Source: Winogradskyella sp. PG-2
GTDB taxonomy: Bacteria; Bacteroidota; Bacteroidia; Flavobacteriales; Flavobacteriaceae
Assembly (NCBI RefSeq): GCF_000828715.1
Contig: NZ_AP014583.1
Location: forward strand, 542,501 to 606,500
DNA: 64,000 nt
Direction: 5' to 3'
Shown here: in pieces, positions 1 to 8,832 of the stretch
How positions within the stretch are numbered: position 1 is the stretch's first letter
How the letters are laid out: the number at the start of each line of letters is the position of its first letter
Program-made: the position numbers and the translations under genes
Notes under the pieces: generated by a model
What the model was told of the DNA's origin: nothing
Seen by the model: the letters and a program-made list of their open reading frames with translations, nothing else
Database searches by the model: none

Positions 1-477
1 ATTATATTTGCCCGTATTGCTTTATATCCTAATCTTGGTATTGGATTTATCATATTGCCATTTTCAATTCCAAGTTGGATTTATGGAGTTCTGTTTGTAG
101 CATATTCTATTTATGGAATAAAGACTAAACGTGATAATATTGGTCACGAAGCCCATCTAGGTGGAGCTATTATTGGTTTAATAACTGCATTACTGATTCA
201 GCCAAGTGCAATAACAACAAACTATGTTACTATTATTTTGGTTTTAATTCCAACATTCGTTTTTATATACTTTATAATAGCAAAACCTCATATTTTAATG
301 GCAAATAATTTTAGTTTAAAAAAGAAGAATCCACCTCTAAATTTTGAACACAAGCACAATATTAAAAAGGTCGATAAACAAAAAGAACTTGATAAGCTTT
401 TAGATAAAATAAGTAAAAGAGGAATTGATAGTTTATCTAAGAAAGAAAAGAAACGACTTGAAGAATTTTCTAGTTAA
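1..477 (+). CDS. Rhomboid-family intramembrane serine protease, C-terminal part (5' end outside window)
   Basis: The reading frame is open from the first base of the window, so the N-terminal part with the catalytic serine (GxSG) lies upstream. What is visible is two or three membrane segments, the HEAHLGG motif that carries the catalytic histidine of rhomboids, a further hydrophobic helix, and a charged soluble tail rich in Lys and Glu. A tail with a Leu-Asp-Lys-Leu-Leu helix followed by SLSKKEK is common on flavobacterial rhomboids. Rhomboids cleave transmembrane segments of other membrane proteins; the substrate here is unknown. The gene ends 2 nt before the end of a convergent Nudix gene. 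A second, complete rhomboid lies at 38632-39378. Confidence 0.85.
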   Translation: MIFARIALYPNLGIGFIILPFSIPSWIYGVLFVAYSIYGIKTKRDNIGHEAHLGGAIIGLITALLIQPSAITTNYVTIILVLIPTFVFIYFIIAKPHILMANNFSLKKKNPPLNFEHKHNIKKVDKQKELDKLLDKISKRGIDSLSKKEKKRLEEFSS

Positions 478-479
478 AA

Positions 480-1061
480 TTAAACTAACAATTTAATATT
501 TGAATAGCTATTCTCTAAAGCTTTTTGAGCAGCTTTATTATCCAACCACTTTACTTGAGTAATACCTTCATTTTCTTGCGGTAAAAGCTTACCGTTAAAA
601 TCAGTTTTCATCTCAAACCAATACGTCACTTTAATTTTATGCTTTCCGTTGCGCTTAAAGATATGATATGTAGTTGGTAATGGTTTTGTAATCTTAAGAC
701 CTGTAACACCTGTTTCCTCTTCCACTTCTCTGATAGCAGCTTCTTCAATAGATTCTTTACCTTCTACTTTACCTTTAGGCAAATCCCATTTATTATTTCT
801 GTAAATAAAAAGAATTTCGTTTTTAGTATTGTAGGCTTTTCCACCTCCTGCAACAACATTTGGTAAAAGTTTTAGAAAGTGTTTTAATAACTTATCTCGA
901 TTCTTACCAATTAAGTGAACAGCTTTTAAATCTGTATTTGCTAAGATTTTTATAACCTTTCCTATATTAACAGACTTAAGGAGAAAAGACTTAAAGTCGG
1001 TTTCTTGCTCTACTTTTGTTGTTAAAATTATAGGTTTATCACCTACAAAAACGGTGTACAT
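480..1061 (-). CDS. Nudix hydrolase
   Basis: The 193-residue product has a complete Nudix box in its middle: Gly-(5)-Glu-(7)-Arg-Glu-hydrophobic-x-Glu-Glu-x-Gly, within GKVEGKESIEEAAIREVEEE, followed by TGV. Nudix enzymes hydrolyse nucleoside diphosphates linked to another moiety and need a divalent metal bound by the box glutamates. The first 65 residues form an extra domain that I do not recognise, so the substrate cannot be named. The catalytic domain starts near GGGKAYNTKNEILFIYR. The ATG at 1061 is divergent from pyrE. General annotation as a Nudix protein is secure; a house-cleaning or nucleotide-sugar role would be a guess. Confidence 0.88.
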   Translation of the reverse strand: MYTVFVGDKPIILTTKVEQETDFKSFLLKSVNIGKVIKILANTDLKAVHLIGKNRDKLLKHFLKLLPNVVAGGGKAYNTKNEILFIYRNNKWDLPKGKVEGKESIEEAAIREVEEETGVTGLKITKPLPTTYHIFKRNGKHKIKVTYWFEMKTDFNGKLLPQENEGITQVKWLDNKAAQKALENSYSNIKLLV

Positions 1062-1185
1062 TATATAGTTAAATTTACTTTACTCTTGTAAATTTATTAT
1101 TTTTTATGACATAAAATTTAAAATGAAAATTAATTTAAATTTAAATTTAAATTTTAGTACCTACAATTTTCATTAATTTTGCATC

Positions 1186-1830
1186 ATGATTTTTAATAAA
1201 GATACCGCTAAAAAAACAGCAGAAGTTTTATTGCAAATTAATGCTATAAAACTAAAACCAAATGATCCATTTACATGGGCATCAGGTTGGAAATCACCAA
1301 TATACTGTGACAATAGGATTGTATTATCTTATCCTCTAATTAGAAATTACATCAGAGAAACTATGGCCAAGCACATAGAAGATCTTTATGGTAAACCAGA
1401 TGTAATTGCTGGAGTAGCAACTGGTGCAATAGGAATAGGAGCTTTGGTTGCAGAATATCTTAATCTTCCGTTTGTTTATGTAAGACCAGAAGCTAAAAAG
1501 CATGGTCGCCAAAATCAAGTTGAAGGTTATATTGAAAAAGGGCAAACTGTGGTCGTTGTAGAAGATCTAATAAGTACAGGAAAAAGTAGCTTAAATGCAG
1601 TAAAAGCTTTAAAGGAAGCTGAAGTGACAGTCAAAGGTATGGTAGCAATTTTCTCATATGGATTTGATGTTGCTTCAAAGAATTTTGAAAAAGCTGATAT
1701 AGAACTACACACGCTTGGTAACTACGAAAACTTATTAGAACAAGCTTTAGACACACATTACATTACAGAAAAACAACAAGACATTTTAGCACAATGGAAT
1801 GCCAATCCTAGCGAATGGAACGCTAATTGA
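1186..1830 (+). CDS. pyrE: Orotate phosphoribosyltransferase
   Basis: The enzyme converts orotate and PRPP to orotidine 5'-monophosphate in de novo pyrimidine synthesis in the cytoplasm. At 214 residues it has the usual family length. It shows the PRPP-binding loop VVVVEDLISTGKSS, the flexible-loop Arg/Lys-rich stretch RPEAKKHGRQNQVEG, and the N-terminal FTWASGWKSPIYCDNR orotate-site segment. A sequence matching the flavobacterial -7 element (TAATTTTG) lies only 4 nt before the ATG, so the transcript may be almost leaderless, although I see no matching -33 TTG. An SRPBCC protein gene follows 27 nt downstream in the same direction and may be co-transcribed. Confidence 0.96.
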   Translation: MIFNKDTAKKTAEVLLQINAIKLKPNDPFTWASGWKSPIYCDNRIVLSYPLIRNYIRETMAKHIEDLYGKPDVIAGVATGAIGIGALVAEYLNLPFVYVRPEAKKHGRQNQVEGYIEKGQTVVVVEDLISTGKSSLNAVKALKEAEVTVKGMVAIFSYGFDVASKNFEKADIELHTLGNYENLLEQALDTHYITEKQQDILAQWNANPSEWNAN

Positions 1831-1857
1831 TATAAACATTCTAAAAAAACTCATAAC

Positions 1858-2253
1858 ATGAATTTAGAATCATCAAAGGTAACTTTAGATAAATCAGCAG
1901 AAGACACATTTAATTTTTTATCTGATGTCAAAAATTTTGAAAATTTAATGCCAGAAAACATTAGCAAGTTCGAAGTTTTAGAAAACGATAAGTTTCTATT
2001 TGCACTCAAAGGAATGCCAGAAATTATACTAAAGAAAAAAGAAGCAGTACCAAATAGTAAAATTGTTTTAGGTGCCGCTGGAGGTAAATTAGATTTTGCT
2101 TTAATAGGTAATATAACTGAAGTTGAAGCCAATAAAACGGATGTTCAACTTTCGTTTGAGGGTGAATTTAATGCTATGATGGCTATGATGATTAAAGGGC
2201 CAATTAGTAAGTTTATTGAAACTTTAGTTACAAATATGAAGACAGCTGTTTAA
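1858..2253 (+). CDS. SRPBCC (START-like) family protein
   Basis: This 131-residue cytoplasmic protein has the polyketide-cyclase/SRPBCC pattern: an N-terminal strand with a conserved acid (LDKSAEDTFNFLSDVKNFENLMPENI), a series of beta strands, and a long C-terminal helix (MMIKGPISKFIETLVTNMKTAV). The fold makes a hydrophobic pocket that binds lipids or other nonpolar ligands; no ligand can be assigned here. It follows pyrE by 27 nt. Its stop codon overlaps the stop of the convergent birA by 4 nt. Small SRPBCC proteins beside pyrE are, as I recall, a common flavobacterial arrangement. Confidence 0.8.
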   Translation: MNLESSKVTLDKSAEDTFNFLSDVKNFENLMPENISKFEVLENDKFLFALKGMPEIILKKKEAVPNSKIVLGAAGGKLDFALIGNITEVEANKTDVQLSFEGEFNAMMAMMIKGPISKFIETLVTNMKTAV

Positions 2254-2981
2254 TACAATAGTTTAAGGTCTTTAAGGTCAAATGTTTTAATAATTTCGTC
2301 TTCAGTCCAAACCTTTAACTTTCCAGATTTTTTTACACCTTTTATAATTCCGGAGAAGGTTTCCCCTTCTTTAGTTTGAAACGTTGATGGTTTATCTTTT
2401 CTAAATAAAATTGATTCGTATTCTAATTTTAACTCAGACAATTTATGAGTTTCTAGAATTTCGAAATAGTATTGAAGTTGTTTTAAAATCTCTGATAATA
2501 CCTCATCTTTATTATAAATAATTCCTGAGACTAAACTCATTGAAGATGCTTGTGGTAAATTTTCGAAATATTTCTGGTTTATATTCATACCAATACCAAT
2601 TACAGAACCTTCTAATTGGTTATGTTTAATAACGTTTTCTATTAAAATTCCACATATTTTCTTATCCTCTGACAAAATGTCGTTAGGCCATTTTATACTT
2701 AATTTAGGAATATTAAATGCTGTTAGTGCTTTACATATGGCTAATGAAACTACCATACTGATATAAAATTGTTTTTCAATTTCAAAGCTAGGTAAAGCCT
2801 TAAACACACTAGCTGTGAGGTTTTTACCTTCTTCGGCTTCCCAATTAGTACCCATTTGCCCTCGTCCTTCTGTCTGCAAATCTGCAGAAACTACTGTATA
2901 ATCCTTAGGTAAAGTCTTAGCTGCCATAAGCTTTAGGAAAGCATTTGTAGAGTCAATGGCATTAAGTTTGATTATATACAT
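2250..2981 (-). CDS. birA: Biotin--[acetyl-CoA-carboxylase] ligase
   Basis: The enzyme activates biotin with ATP and transfers it to the biotin carboxyl carrier protein of acetyl-CoA carboxylase. The 243-residue product contains the catalytic GRGQMGTNWEAEEGKNL loop, the KWPNDI motif and the KICGILIEN segment of the catalytic domain, then a short C-terminal SH3-like domain. There is no N-terminal helix-turn-helix, so this is a group I ligase without the repressor function of Escherichia coli BirA. The ATG at 2981 is divergent from rsfS. The 3' end overlaps the SRPBCC gene by 4 nt. Confidence 0.93.
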   Translation of the reverse strand: MYIIKLNAIDSTNAFLKLMAAKTLPKDYTVVSADLQTEGRGQMGTNWEAEEGKNLTASVFKALPSFEIEKQFYISMVVSLAICKALTAFNIPKLSIKWPNDILSEDKKICGILIENVIKHNQLEGSVIGIGMNINQKYFENLPQASSMSLVSGIIYNKDEVLSEILKQLQYYFEILETHKLSELKLEYESILFRKDKPSTFQTKEGETFSGIIKGVKKSGKLKVWTEDEIIKTFDLKDLKLLY

Positions 2982-3075
2982 TAAAAGAGTAGTTTTATTT
3001 TATAGTTTTCTTATGACAAATAGAGCTTACAAGAACTAAAAAAATAATAACTTTGCATAAATTTAATTTAATTTA

Positions 3076-3447
3076 ATGACGAAAGCAAAAACCAATGCAG
3101 ACCAACTCATTACAACAATCATAGGAGGTATAGAAGAGGTTAAAGGAAAAGAGATTACAATTTTAGATTTAAGAGAAATAGAAAATACGGTTTGTGATTA
3201 TTTTATTGTTTGTGAAGGTACTTCTAATACACAAGTAAACGCAATCGTCAATTCCATACAAAAACAAGTTAGTAAAACACTTAAAGATAAACCTTGGCAT
3301 ATTGAAGGTACAGATAATGCTGAATGGATTTTAATGGATTATGTTAATGTTGTTGTGCATGTTTTTCAGAAACATATTAGAGAATATTACGATATAGAGA
3401 GTCTTTGGGGAGACGCTAAAACCACCCAAATAGAAACGAGTTACTAA
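3076..3447 (+). CDS. rsfS: Ribosome silencing factor RsfS
   Basis: RsfS binds ribosomal protein L14 on the 50S subunit and blocks joining with the 30S subunit when translation must slow. The 123 residues show the family hallmarks: DLREIENTVCDYFIVCEGTS, then the KPWHIEGTDNAEWILMDY segment, and VVHVFQKHIREYYDIESLW near the end. A TAACTTTG box that fits the flavobacterial -7 element lies 20 nt before the ATG. ftsH starts 17 nt downstream, so the two genes are very likely one operon; this order is common in Bacteroidota. Confidence 0.95.
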   Translation: MTKAKTNADQLITTIIGGIEEVKGKEITILDLREIENTVCDYFIVCEGTSNTQVNAIVNSIQKQVSKTLKDKPWHIEGTDNAEWILMDYVNVVVHVFQKHIREYYDIESLWGDAKTTQIETSY

Positions 3448-3464
3448 AAAGACAAACGCTACTA

Positions 3465-5420
3465 ATGGCTAAGGACAATAAAAATTTAAACAAAAAACCA
3501 AAAGTAAATCCGTATTGGATATATGGAGTTATTATCGCAGCATTTCTTGCTATTCAAATATTCTCAGGTGGCTTTGGAGATTCTTCAGGAAGTAAAACTA
3601 CACCAACAGAGTTCTTTAGTTATCTAAAAAATGGTGATGTTGAAAAGGTAGAAATAATCAATAATCGCATTGCGAAAGTTTATTTAACAAAAGAAGCACA
3701 AGAACAAGAGGTTCACAAGAAATCAAAACCTACATCTTTATTACCTTCTGTTTCTGCTATACCAAACTATAAGTTTGAATTTGGTGATTTAAAATTATTT
3801 CAAGAAGAAATAAATAAAATAAAAGCTGAAAACAATTTAACTACTGAAATAGGCTTTGATACAGAACAAAATGTTTGGGGAGATTTATTACTCACTTTAT
3901 TACCATTTATTCTCATCATTGGTGTATGGATATTTATAATGAGACGTATGTCCTCTGGAGGAGGAGGAGGAGCTGGTGGACAGATTTTTAACATAGGAAA
4001 ATCTAAAGCCAAACTCTTCGATGAAAATACAGATACTAAAACGTCCTTTAAAGATGTCGCTGGTTTAGAAGGGGCAAAAGAAGAAGTACAAGAAATTGTA
4101 GATTTCTTGAAATTCCCTGAAAAATATACAGCTTTAGGTGGCAAGATACCTAAAGGAGCCTTACTTGTAGGACCTCCTGGAACTGGTAAAACCTTATTAG
4201 CAAAAGCTGTTGCAGGTGAAGCTAAAGTACCTTTCTTTTCATTGTCAGGATCAGATTTTGTTGAAATGTTTGTTGGTGTTGGTGCCTCTCGTGTAAGAGA
4301 CTTATTTAAACAAGCTAAGGAGAAATCTCCTTCAATTATATTCATCGATGAGATTGATGCTATTGGTAGAGCAAGGGGTAAGAACAACTTCTCTGGATCT
4401 AATGATGAACGTGAAAACACATTAAATCAGTTATTAACTGAAATGGATGGCTTTGGAACGAATACAAACGTTATTGTATTAGCTGCTACCAACAGAGCTG
4501 ATGTATTAGATAGTGCATTAATGCGTGCTGGTCGTTTTGACAGACAGATTTATGTAGATCTTCCAGACGTTAGAGAACGTAAAGAAATTTTTGAAGTACA
4601 CTTGCGTCCTCTTAAAAAAGAAGAAACATTAGATGTAGATTTCCTTGCAAAACAAACACCTGGTTTCTCAGGTGCTGATATTGCCAATGTATGTAATGAA
4701 TCCGCTTTAATTGCTGCAAGAAAAGGCAAGAAAGCAGTAAATAAACAAGATTTTTTAGATGCAGTCGATAGAATTGTTGGTGGTTTAGAAAAGAAAAATA
4801 AAATTATAACCCCATCAGAAAAAAGAGCTGTCGCTTTCCATGAAGCTGGGCATGCCACTGTAAGTTGGATGTTAGAACATGCTGCTCCACTAGTTAAGGT
4901 AACTATTGTACCCAGAGGTCAGTCTTTAGGTGCTGCATGGTATTTACCAGAAGAGCGTTTAATTGTTAGACCTGAACAGATGCTAGATGAAATGTGTGCT
5001 GCATTAGGTGGTAGAGCGGCCGAAAAAGTTATTTTCGATAAAATTTCTACTGGTGCTTTAAGCGATTTAGAAAAAGTTACTAAACAAGCAAGAGCTATGG
5101 TTACTGTTTATGGCCTTAGTGATAAAGTTGGAAACTTAACGTATTATGATTCTTCTGGTCAATCTGCAAATGGGTTTACAAAACCTTACAGTGAACAAAC
5201 CGCAGAACTAATTGACAAGGAAATATCTGAGATTATTGAGAAGCAATATGATCGTGCCTTAAAGCTATTAGAAAAACATAAAGATAAGTTGACTGAACTT
5301 GCTGAAGTTCTACTAGATAAAGAAGTTATTTTCAAAGATAATTTAGAGAAAATTTTTGGAAAACGTCCTTTTGAGAAACCAGAAACTATTTCTGAAATTA
5401 TAGCTGAAGAAGAAGAGTAA
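3465..5420 (+). CDS. ftsH: ATP-dependent zinc metalloprotease FtsH
   Basis: FtsH is a hexameric inner-membrane protease that unfolds and degrades membrane and short-lived cytosolic proteins. The 651 residues begin with a short cytosolic tail and a first membrane helix (about 18-35), then a periplasmic segment and a second helix (about 140-160). The AAA domain has Walker A GPPGTGKT at 236-243, Walker [12 protein letters not shown] and the second region of homology ending RAGRFDRQ. The protease zinc motif HEAGH is at 459-463. A glycine-rich linker ([10 protein letters not shown]) follows the second helix. Gene order rsfS-ftsH is followed by a strong hairpin terminator, so the downstream lutC/cdsA/psd cluster is probably separate. 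Confidence 0.97.
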   Translation: MAKDNKNLNKKPKVNPYWIYGVIIAAFLAIQIFSGGFGDSSGSKTTPTEFFSYLKNGDVEKVEIINNRIAKVYLTKEAQEQEVHKKSKPTSLLPSVSAIPNYKFEFGDLKLFQEEINKIKAENNLTTEIGFDTEQNVWGDLLLTLLPFILIIGVWIFIMRRMSSGGGGGAGGQIFNIGKSKAKLFDENTDTKTSFKDVAGLEGAKEEVQEIVDFLKFPEKYTALGGKIPKGALLVGPPGTGKTLLAKAVAGEAKVPFFSLSGSDFVEMFVGVGASRVRDLFKQAKEKSPSIIFIDEIDAIGRARGKNNFSGSNDERENTLNQLLTEMDGFGTNTNVIVLAATNRADVLDSALMRAGRFDRQIYVDLPDVRERKEIFEVHLRPLKKEETLDVDFLAKQTPGFSGADIANVCNESALIAARKGKKAVNKQDFLDAVDRIVGGLEKKNKIITPSEKRAVAFHEAGHATVSWMLEHAAPLVKVTIVPRGQSLGAAWYLPEERLIVRPEQMLDEMCAALGGRAAEKVIFDKISTGALSDLEKVTKQARAMVTVYGLSDKVGNLTYYDSSGQSANGFTKPYSEQTAELIDKEISEIIEKQYDRALKLLEKHKDKLTELAEVLLDKEVIFKDNLEKIFGKRPFEKPETISEIIAEEEE

Positions 5421-5438
5421 ATCTTAATAGCATCATAT

Positions 5439-5478
5439 AAAAAACTTAAATTGGCTAAATGTTAATTTAAGTTTTTTT
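5439..5478 (+). terminator. Intrinsic terminator after ftsH
   Basis: A perfect 14-bp inverted repeat (arms 5439-5452 and 5464-5477, loop of 11 nt) lies 18 nt after the ftsH stop. On the + strand the right arm ends in a run of seven T. The stem is AT-rich but long and without mismatches. Confidence 0.8.
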
Positions 5479-5523
5479 ATATTTACGACACGCACTAATA
5501 TTAGGATTAACAGCAACAATTGA

Positions 5524-6129
5524 ATGAGCTTATTTCGTAAACTCTTCGGTAAAAAAGACCAAAACGAAGAACAAATACCAAATCAAGAGCGTGGCAAATA
5601 TATGCCAGAAGTTAAGTTGCCTGTAGATGAGCGTTTTACAATAAATTTTAAGGCCAATGGAGGAAAGTTTTTGTACTGTGAAAACATGGAAGAAGTAAAA
5701 GATAGTTTCAATTCTATACTACTTGAAAACAAATGGCACGAAGATAAAGTCTTCATAATTGACGAACGTTTGTCTCTACTTTTTAATGATTTTCACCTAA
5801 ATAGTACTAGAAAAATTTCTGAAAGTTCATATTTTTTATCAACATGTGAGTATTTAATTTCTGATGATGGCTCATTATTAATTTCATCTAATCAAATTGC
5901 TGAAAAGAAATTAGGAGAATTGCCGGAACACTTTATCGTCTATGCTACTACTAGCCAACTAGTGGAAAATATTGGTGAAGGTTTAAAAGGTATAAAAGAG
6001 AAAAGTAAAGCCACAATTCCTACAAATATTACTACGATTAAGCATTTTAAAGCTGATGATGACAAAGACTTCCTTACTTATGGAAGTAGTGCGAAAAACT
6101 TATATCTACTTCTATTAGAAGATTTATAA
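5524..6129 (+). CDS. LUD-domain (LutC/YkgG-like) protein
   Basis: The 201-residue protein resembles the LUD domain of LutC, found in lactate-utilisation systems: a Rossmann-like core with VFIIDERL, then YFLSTCEYLISDDGSLLISSN and HFIVYATTSQLVENIGEGL. The LutA and LutB iron-sulfur partners are absent, so a role in lactate oxidation is not supported. The first 25 residues are charged and probably disordered. It overlaps cdsA by 1 nt (TAATG) and lies at the head of a cdsA-psd-ACBP cluster, so a link to membrane lipid metabolism is possible but is inference from position only. Confidence 0.78.
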   Translation: MSLFRKLFGKKDQNEEQIPNQERGKYMPEVKLPVDERFTINFKANGGKFLYCENMEEVKDSFNSILLENKWHEDKVFIIDERLSLLFNDFHLNSTRKISESSYFLSTCEYLISDDGSLLISSNQIAEKKLGELPEHFIVYATTSQLVENIGEGLKGIKEKSKATIPTNITTIKHFKADDDKDFLTYGSSAKNLYLLLLEDL

Positions 6130-6950
6130 TGAAAGAGTTATTCGTAAGAACCATTTCTGGTATTATATATGTATTGTTGCTTATTGGTTCTTTATATACT
6201 CAAGAATCAACAATAATCCTCTTAGTAGTTTTTGGTATCCTAAGTATAGCAGAGTTTAGTAATCTTATTAAACTTAAGTCTTTTATTCAGTATATAATTT
6301 TTAGTATTCTTTTTGCCGTATTTTGGTGTATAGTACTTTGGAAAAAAAATCTTACAGGTAGTGATGAAGCAATACAAATCTTATTAGTCATTACCATTTT
6401 TGTAAATTTAATTTTAATAAAAGATTTATTTACGACTAAAAAAATACCCTTATTTAAATCTAAACGTTTCATAACCACAACCTTCTATTTGTCTAGTGGA
6501 TTTGTTTTTATGTTACTAATTGCAAACTATCAAAATAGTTTTACTCCATTATTTCTTTTAGGAGCATTTATTTTAGTTTGGGTTAATGATAGTGCAGCTT
6601 ATTTAGTGGGTAAAAACTTTGGAAGCCAAAAATTATTTCCTAGTATATCTCCTAAAAAAACAGTTGAAGGTTTTTTAGGTGGTCTTTTTTTTGCTTGCAT
6701 ATCTAGTTATTTTATTGCGACATATACAGAAACACTTGGATTTACTAGTTGGTTAATTCTTGCTATTATAGTGAGTGTATTAGGTACATTGGGTGATTTA
6801 ATAGAGTCAAAATTTAAACGTCAAGCTGGTGTTAAGGATAGTGGTGTGATTATGCCAGGTCATGGTGGATTATTAGATAGGCTAGATAGTATTATCTTTG
6901 CAGCACCATTTATATATTTATTTTTAAGAATAATAACATATGTTTCATAA
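6129..6950 (+). CDS. cdsA: Phosphatidate cytidylyltransferase (CDP-diacylglycerol synthase)
   Basis: This inner-membrane enzyme makes CDP-diacylglycerol from CTP and phosphatidate, the branch point for all phospholipids. The 273-residue protein is almost entirely hydrophobic with about eight predicted helices. It carries the family signature near the C-terminus: KRQAGVKDSG, then MPGHGGLLDRLDSIIFAAP. An upstream conserved segment, VNDSAAYLVGKNFG with SPKKTVEGFLGG, binds metal and substrate. It overlaps psd by 11 nt, which suggests translational coupling. Confidence 0.96.
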   Translation: MKELFVRTISGIIYVLLLIGSLYTQESTIILLVVFGILSIAEFSNLIKLKSFIQYIIFSILFAVFWCIVLWKKNLTGSDEAIQILLVITIFVNLILIKDLFTTKKIPLFKSKRFITTTFYLSSGFVFMLLIANYQNSFTPLFLLGAFILVWVNDSAAYLVGKNFGSQKLFPSISPKKTVEGFLGGLFFACISSYFIATYTETLGFTSWLILAIIVSVLGTLGDLIESKFKRQAGVKDSGVIMPGHGGLLDRLDSIIFAAPFIYLFLRIITYVS

Positions 6951-7593
6951 AGAAGGTCATAAAATCATATTCATAACACTTGTCATAGTAGTTGGCTCGT
7001 TTTTTTTAATTGATGGATTTATAACTAATGAATGGATAAGAAAAGGTCTTATGATCGCTGTTCTTATTTTCTTTATTTTAATCTTGCAATTTTTCAGAAA
7101 TCCTAAAAGACATACACACGCTAATGATAAACAAGCATTATCACCTGTAGATGGTAAAGTTGTTGTTATTGAAGAGGTAATGGAAAACGAAGTTTTTAAA
7201 GATAAACGCATACAAGTTTCTGTATTTATGTCTCCAATAAATGTACACGTAACACGTTTTCCTATTGGTGGTAATATTAGCTATAGCAAATATCATCCTG
7301 GTAAATATTTAGTAGCATGGCATCCAAAAGCTAGTGAAGAGAATGAACGTACAACAGTAGTTGTAGAAAATGAAAGTTTTGGTAAAGTCTTGTATCGTCA
7401 GATTGCTGGCGCCCTTGCAAAACGTATTGTCAATTATGCAAAGCCTGATAATTCTGCGACTCAAGGTGCTGATTCTGGATTTATAAAATTTGGTTCGCGA
7501 GTAGATTTATTTCTACCTTTGGATGCAGATATTAAAGTAGTACTCAATCAAAAAGTACGTGGTGGTGAAAGTATTATCGCAGAAATGAAATGA
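6940..7593 (+). CDS. psd: Phosphatidylserine decarboxylase, short form
   Basis: The enzyme decarboxylates phosphatidylserine to phosphatidylethanolamine at the inner membrane. The 217-residue protein is the short, archaeal-like class. It has two N-terminal membrane helices (about 7-24 and 32-49), the conserved LSPVDGKVVVIEE segment, then SPINVHVTRFPIGG. The self-cleavage site is in KFGSRVD: Gly185/Ser186, where Ser becomes the pyruvoyl cofactor of the small alpha chain. The gene starts inside cdsA and ends with a 4-nt ATGA overlap with the ACBP gene, so the three are surely one operon. Phosphatidylserine synthase is not in the window. Confidence 0.95.
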   Translation: MFHKEGHKIIFITLVIVVGSFFLIDGFITNEWIRKGLMIAVLIFFILILQFFRNPKRHTHANDKQALSPVDGKVVVIEEVMENEVFKDKRIQVSVFMSPINVHVTRFPIGGNISYSKYHPGKYLVAWHPKASEENERTTVVVENESFGKVLYRQIAGALAKRIVNYAKPDNSATQGADSGFIKFGSRVDLFLPLDADIKVVLNQKVRGGESIIAEMK

Positions 7594-7856
7594 CATCTGA
7601 AGAATTAGATATAGAATTTAATACTGCTGTGGAACGTGTAAACGACCACTCTGAACCTTTCCCTGCTGACTTTTTACTCCGTTTATATGCTTATTATAAG
7701 AAAGCCACTAATAATTACGGTCGGCCAAGTAGTAAAAAGCCCATTATAAATGCTTTTAAAACTAATGCTCTTTTTCAGGTACAAGATATTAGTGAAGATG
7801 AAGCAAAGCAAGAATATATAAATCTTGTGAATAATTATTTTTTATACCGTAAGTAA
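7590..7856 (+). CDS. Acyl-CoA-binding protein (ACBP) homologue
   Basis: The 88 residues match the four-helix ACBP fold: an N-terminal helix (ELDIEFNTAVERVN), the LLRLYAYYKKATNNYG motif whose Tyr and Lys contact acyl-CoA, and a final helix (EAKQEYINLVNNYF). Canonical ACBP has a KWDAW segment in helix 3; here it is replaced by INAFKTNALFQ, so binding details may differ. It overlaps psd by 4 nt, which suggests it delivers or buffers long-chain acyl-CoA for phospholipid synthesis. The ORF stops directly against the convergent amidinotransferase gene, with no spacer. Confidence 0.85.
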   Translation: MTSEELDIEFNTAVERVNDHSEPFPADFLLRLYAYYKKATNNYGRPSSKKPIINAFKTNALFQVQDISEDEAKQEYINLVNNYFLYRK

Positions 7857-8768
7857 TTAATCACGTATCAAAGGCATTGTAGAACAACGCAATAAACCTT
7901 CCTGTTTAGCAATCTCTGAATAAGGTACTTCTTCAACAGTAAAACCGTTAATTCTTAACCAAGTATTAAGTCTTGTGAAATTTTGTTCTGAAATAATAAC
8001 ATCTTCAGATATTGAAAATACATTACTATTCATATTGTACATTTCTTCTTTTGAAATTTCGAATATGTTATCTTTTCCAAAGAAATCTACTAACCATTCA
8101 TACTCTTTTTCTAACAAAAAACCATTTTTATGAAGTATAGCCTTGTTTTTTCCTATAGGCTGAAAACAACAATCTAAATGCAATGCATTATCCTTAGGTT
8201 CTGTATTAGATTTTCTTAATTCGAAAGACTTAACAGTCTTATGCGGAAATAACTCTTGAATAGCTATTACAGCATCCATATTTGTACGAGCTGTAATATA
8301 ATCTTGGTAGTCTTCACCAGAATAGGTCCCAATAAAAATATGATCATTCCAAGGCATTACATCTCCACCTTCAACATGACATTCATCTGGAAGAATGATA
8401 ATATTATCTTCACCGACTTGCTCAATAACATGATGAATAGCTTCGTACTCTCTTTCTCTATCTGGTAATATATTTGCCTTGATCAACTTGTCTTCTATAA
8501 CAAAAGCAATATCTCTAGAAAATATCTGATTATAATCCTTTATAACTTTAGGTCTATAAACAGTAACATCATATTTCTTAAACACGTTAGCAACCGCATC
8601 CATCTCCTTAACCATATCCTCATCTTTTGGATAGGTACCAGCTTTTATATGCTCAATGGATTTAGGATCATAAGCTTCTTCAATAGATGGAATAGGGCCA
8701 TTACTTTCAGCCGAGCCTAGTACAACTGCTCTAAGTCTAGAAGTTTCGTTTTTTATGTTTAGCTTCAT
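7857..8768 (-). CDS. Amidinotransferase-fold hydrolase (dimethylargininase/arginine deiminase-like)
   Basis: Members of this superfamily act on guanidino groups through a Cys-His-acid set. The 303-residue product shows FSRDIAFVIED near residue 80, the ECHVEGGDVM segment, His197 in ALHLDCCF, and Cys295 in LLRCSTMPL close to the C-terminus. Dimethylargininases, arginine deiminases and citrulline-type hydrolases share this pattern, so the substrate cannot be fixed. I chose the ATG at 8768. The in-frame start at 8795 would add nine residues but lies inside the gltA terminator hairpin (8784-8814). The gene is downstream of gltA but separated from it by that terminator. Confidence 0.82.
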   Translation of the reverse strand: MKLNIKNETSRLRAVVLGSAESNGPIPSIEEAYDPKSIEHIKAGTYPKDEDMVKEMDAVANVFKKYDVTVYRPKVIKDYNQIFSRDIAFVIEDKLIKANILPDREREYEAIHHVIEQVGEDNIIILPDECHVEGGDVMPWNDHIFIGTYSGEDYQDYITARTNMDAVIAIQELFPHKTVKSFELRKSNTEPKDNALHLDCCFQPIGKNKAILHKNGFLLEKEYEWLVDFFGKDNIFEISKEEMYNMNSNVFSISEDVIISEQNFTRLNTWLRINGFTVEEVPYSEIAKQEGLLRCSTMPLIRD

Positions 8769-8783
8769 ATATGTACAAAATAC

Positions 8784-8814
8784 AAAAAGCTCCATAGAAT
8801 TTATGAAGCTTTTT
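8784..8814 (-). terminator. Intrinsic terminator after gltA
   Basis: On the minus strand the arms AAAAAGCTTCATA and TATGGAGCTTTTT pair fully (one G-U pair) around a 5-nt loop and end in five T. It starts 18 nt after the gltA stop. Confidence 0.8.
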
Positions 8815-8832
8815 AATACTTATTTCCAGGTA

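Noticed and set aside
1131..1156. AAATTT-type short repeats upstream of pyrE
   Set aside because: Simple AT-rich sequence between divergent genes; no clear regulatory palindrome or coding potential.
3800..4420. A 206-codon open frame antisense to ftsH
   Set aside because: It lies fully opposite the highly conserved AAA domain; its composition (Ser, Pro, Ile) mirrors the opposite strand and it matches no known protein.
8769..8795. Nine-residue N-terminal extension of the amidinotransferase-like protein
   Set aside because: The longer start falls within the gltA terminator hairpin and the extension is not family-like, so the ATG at 8768 is preferred.
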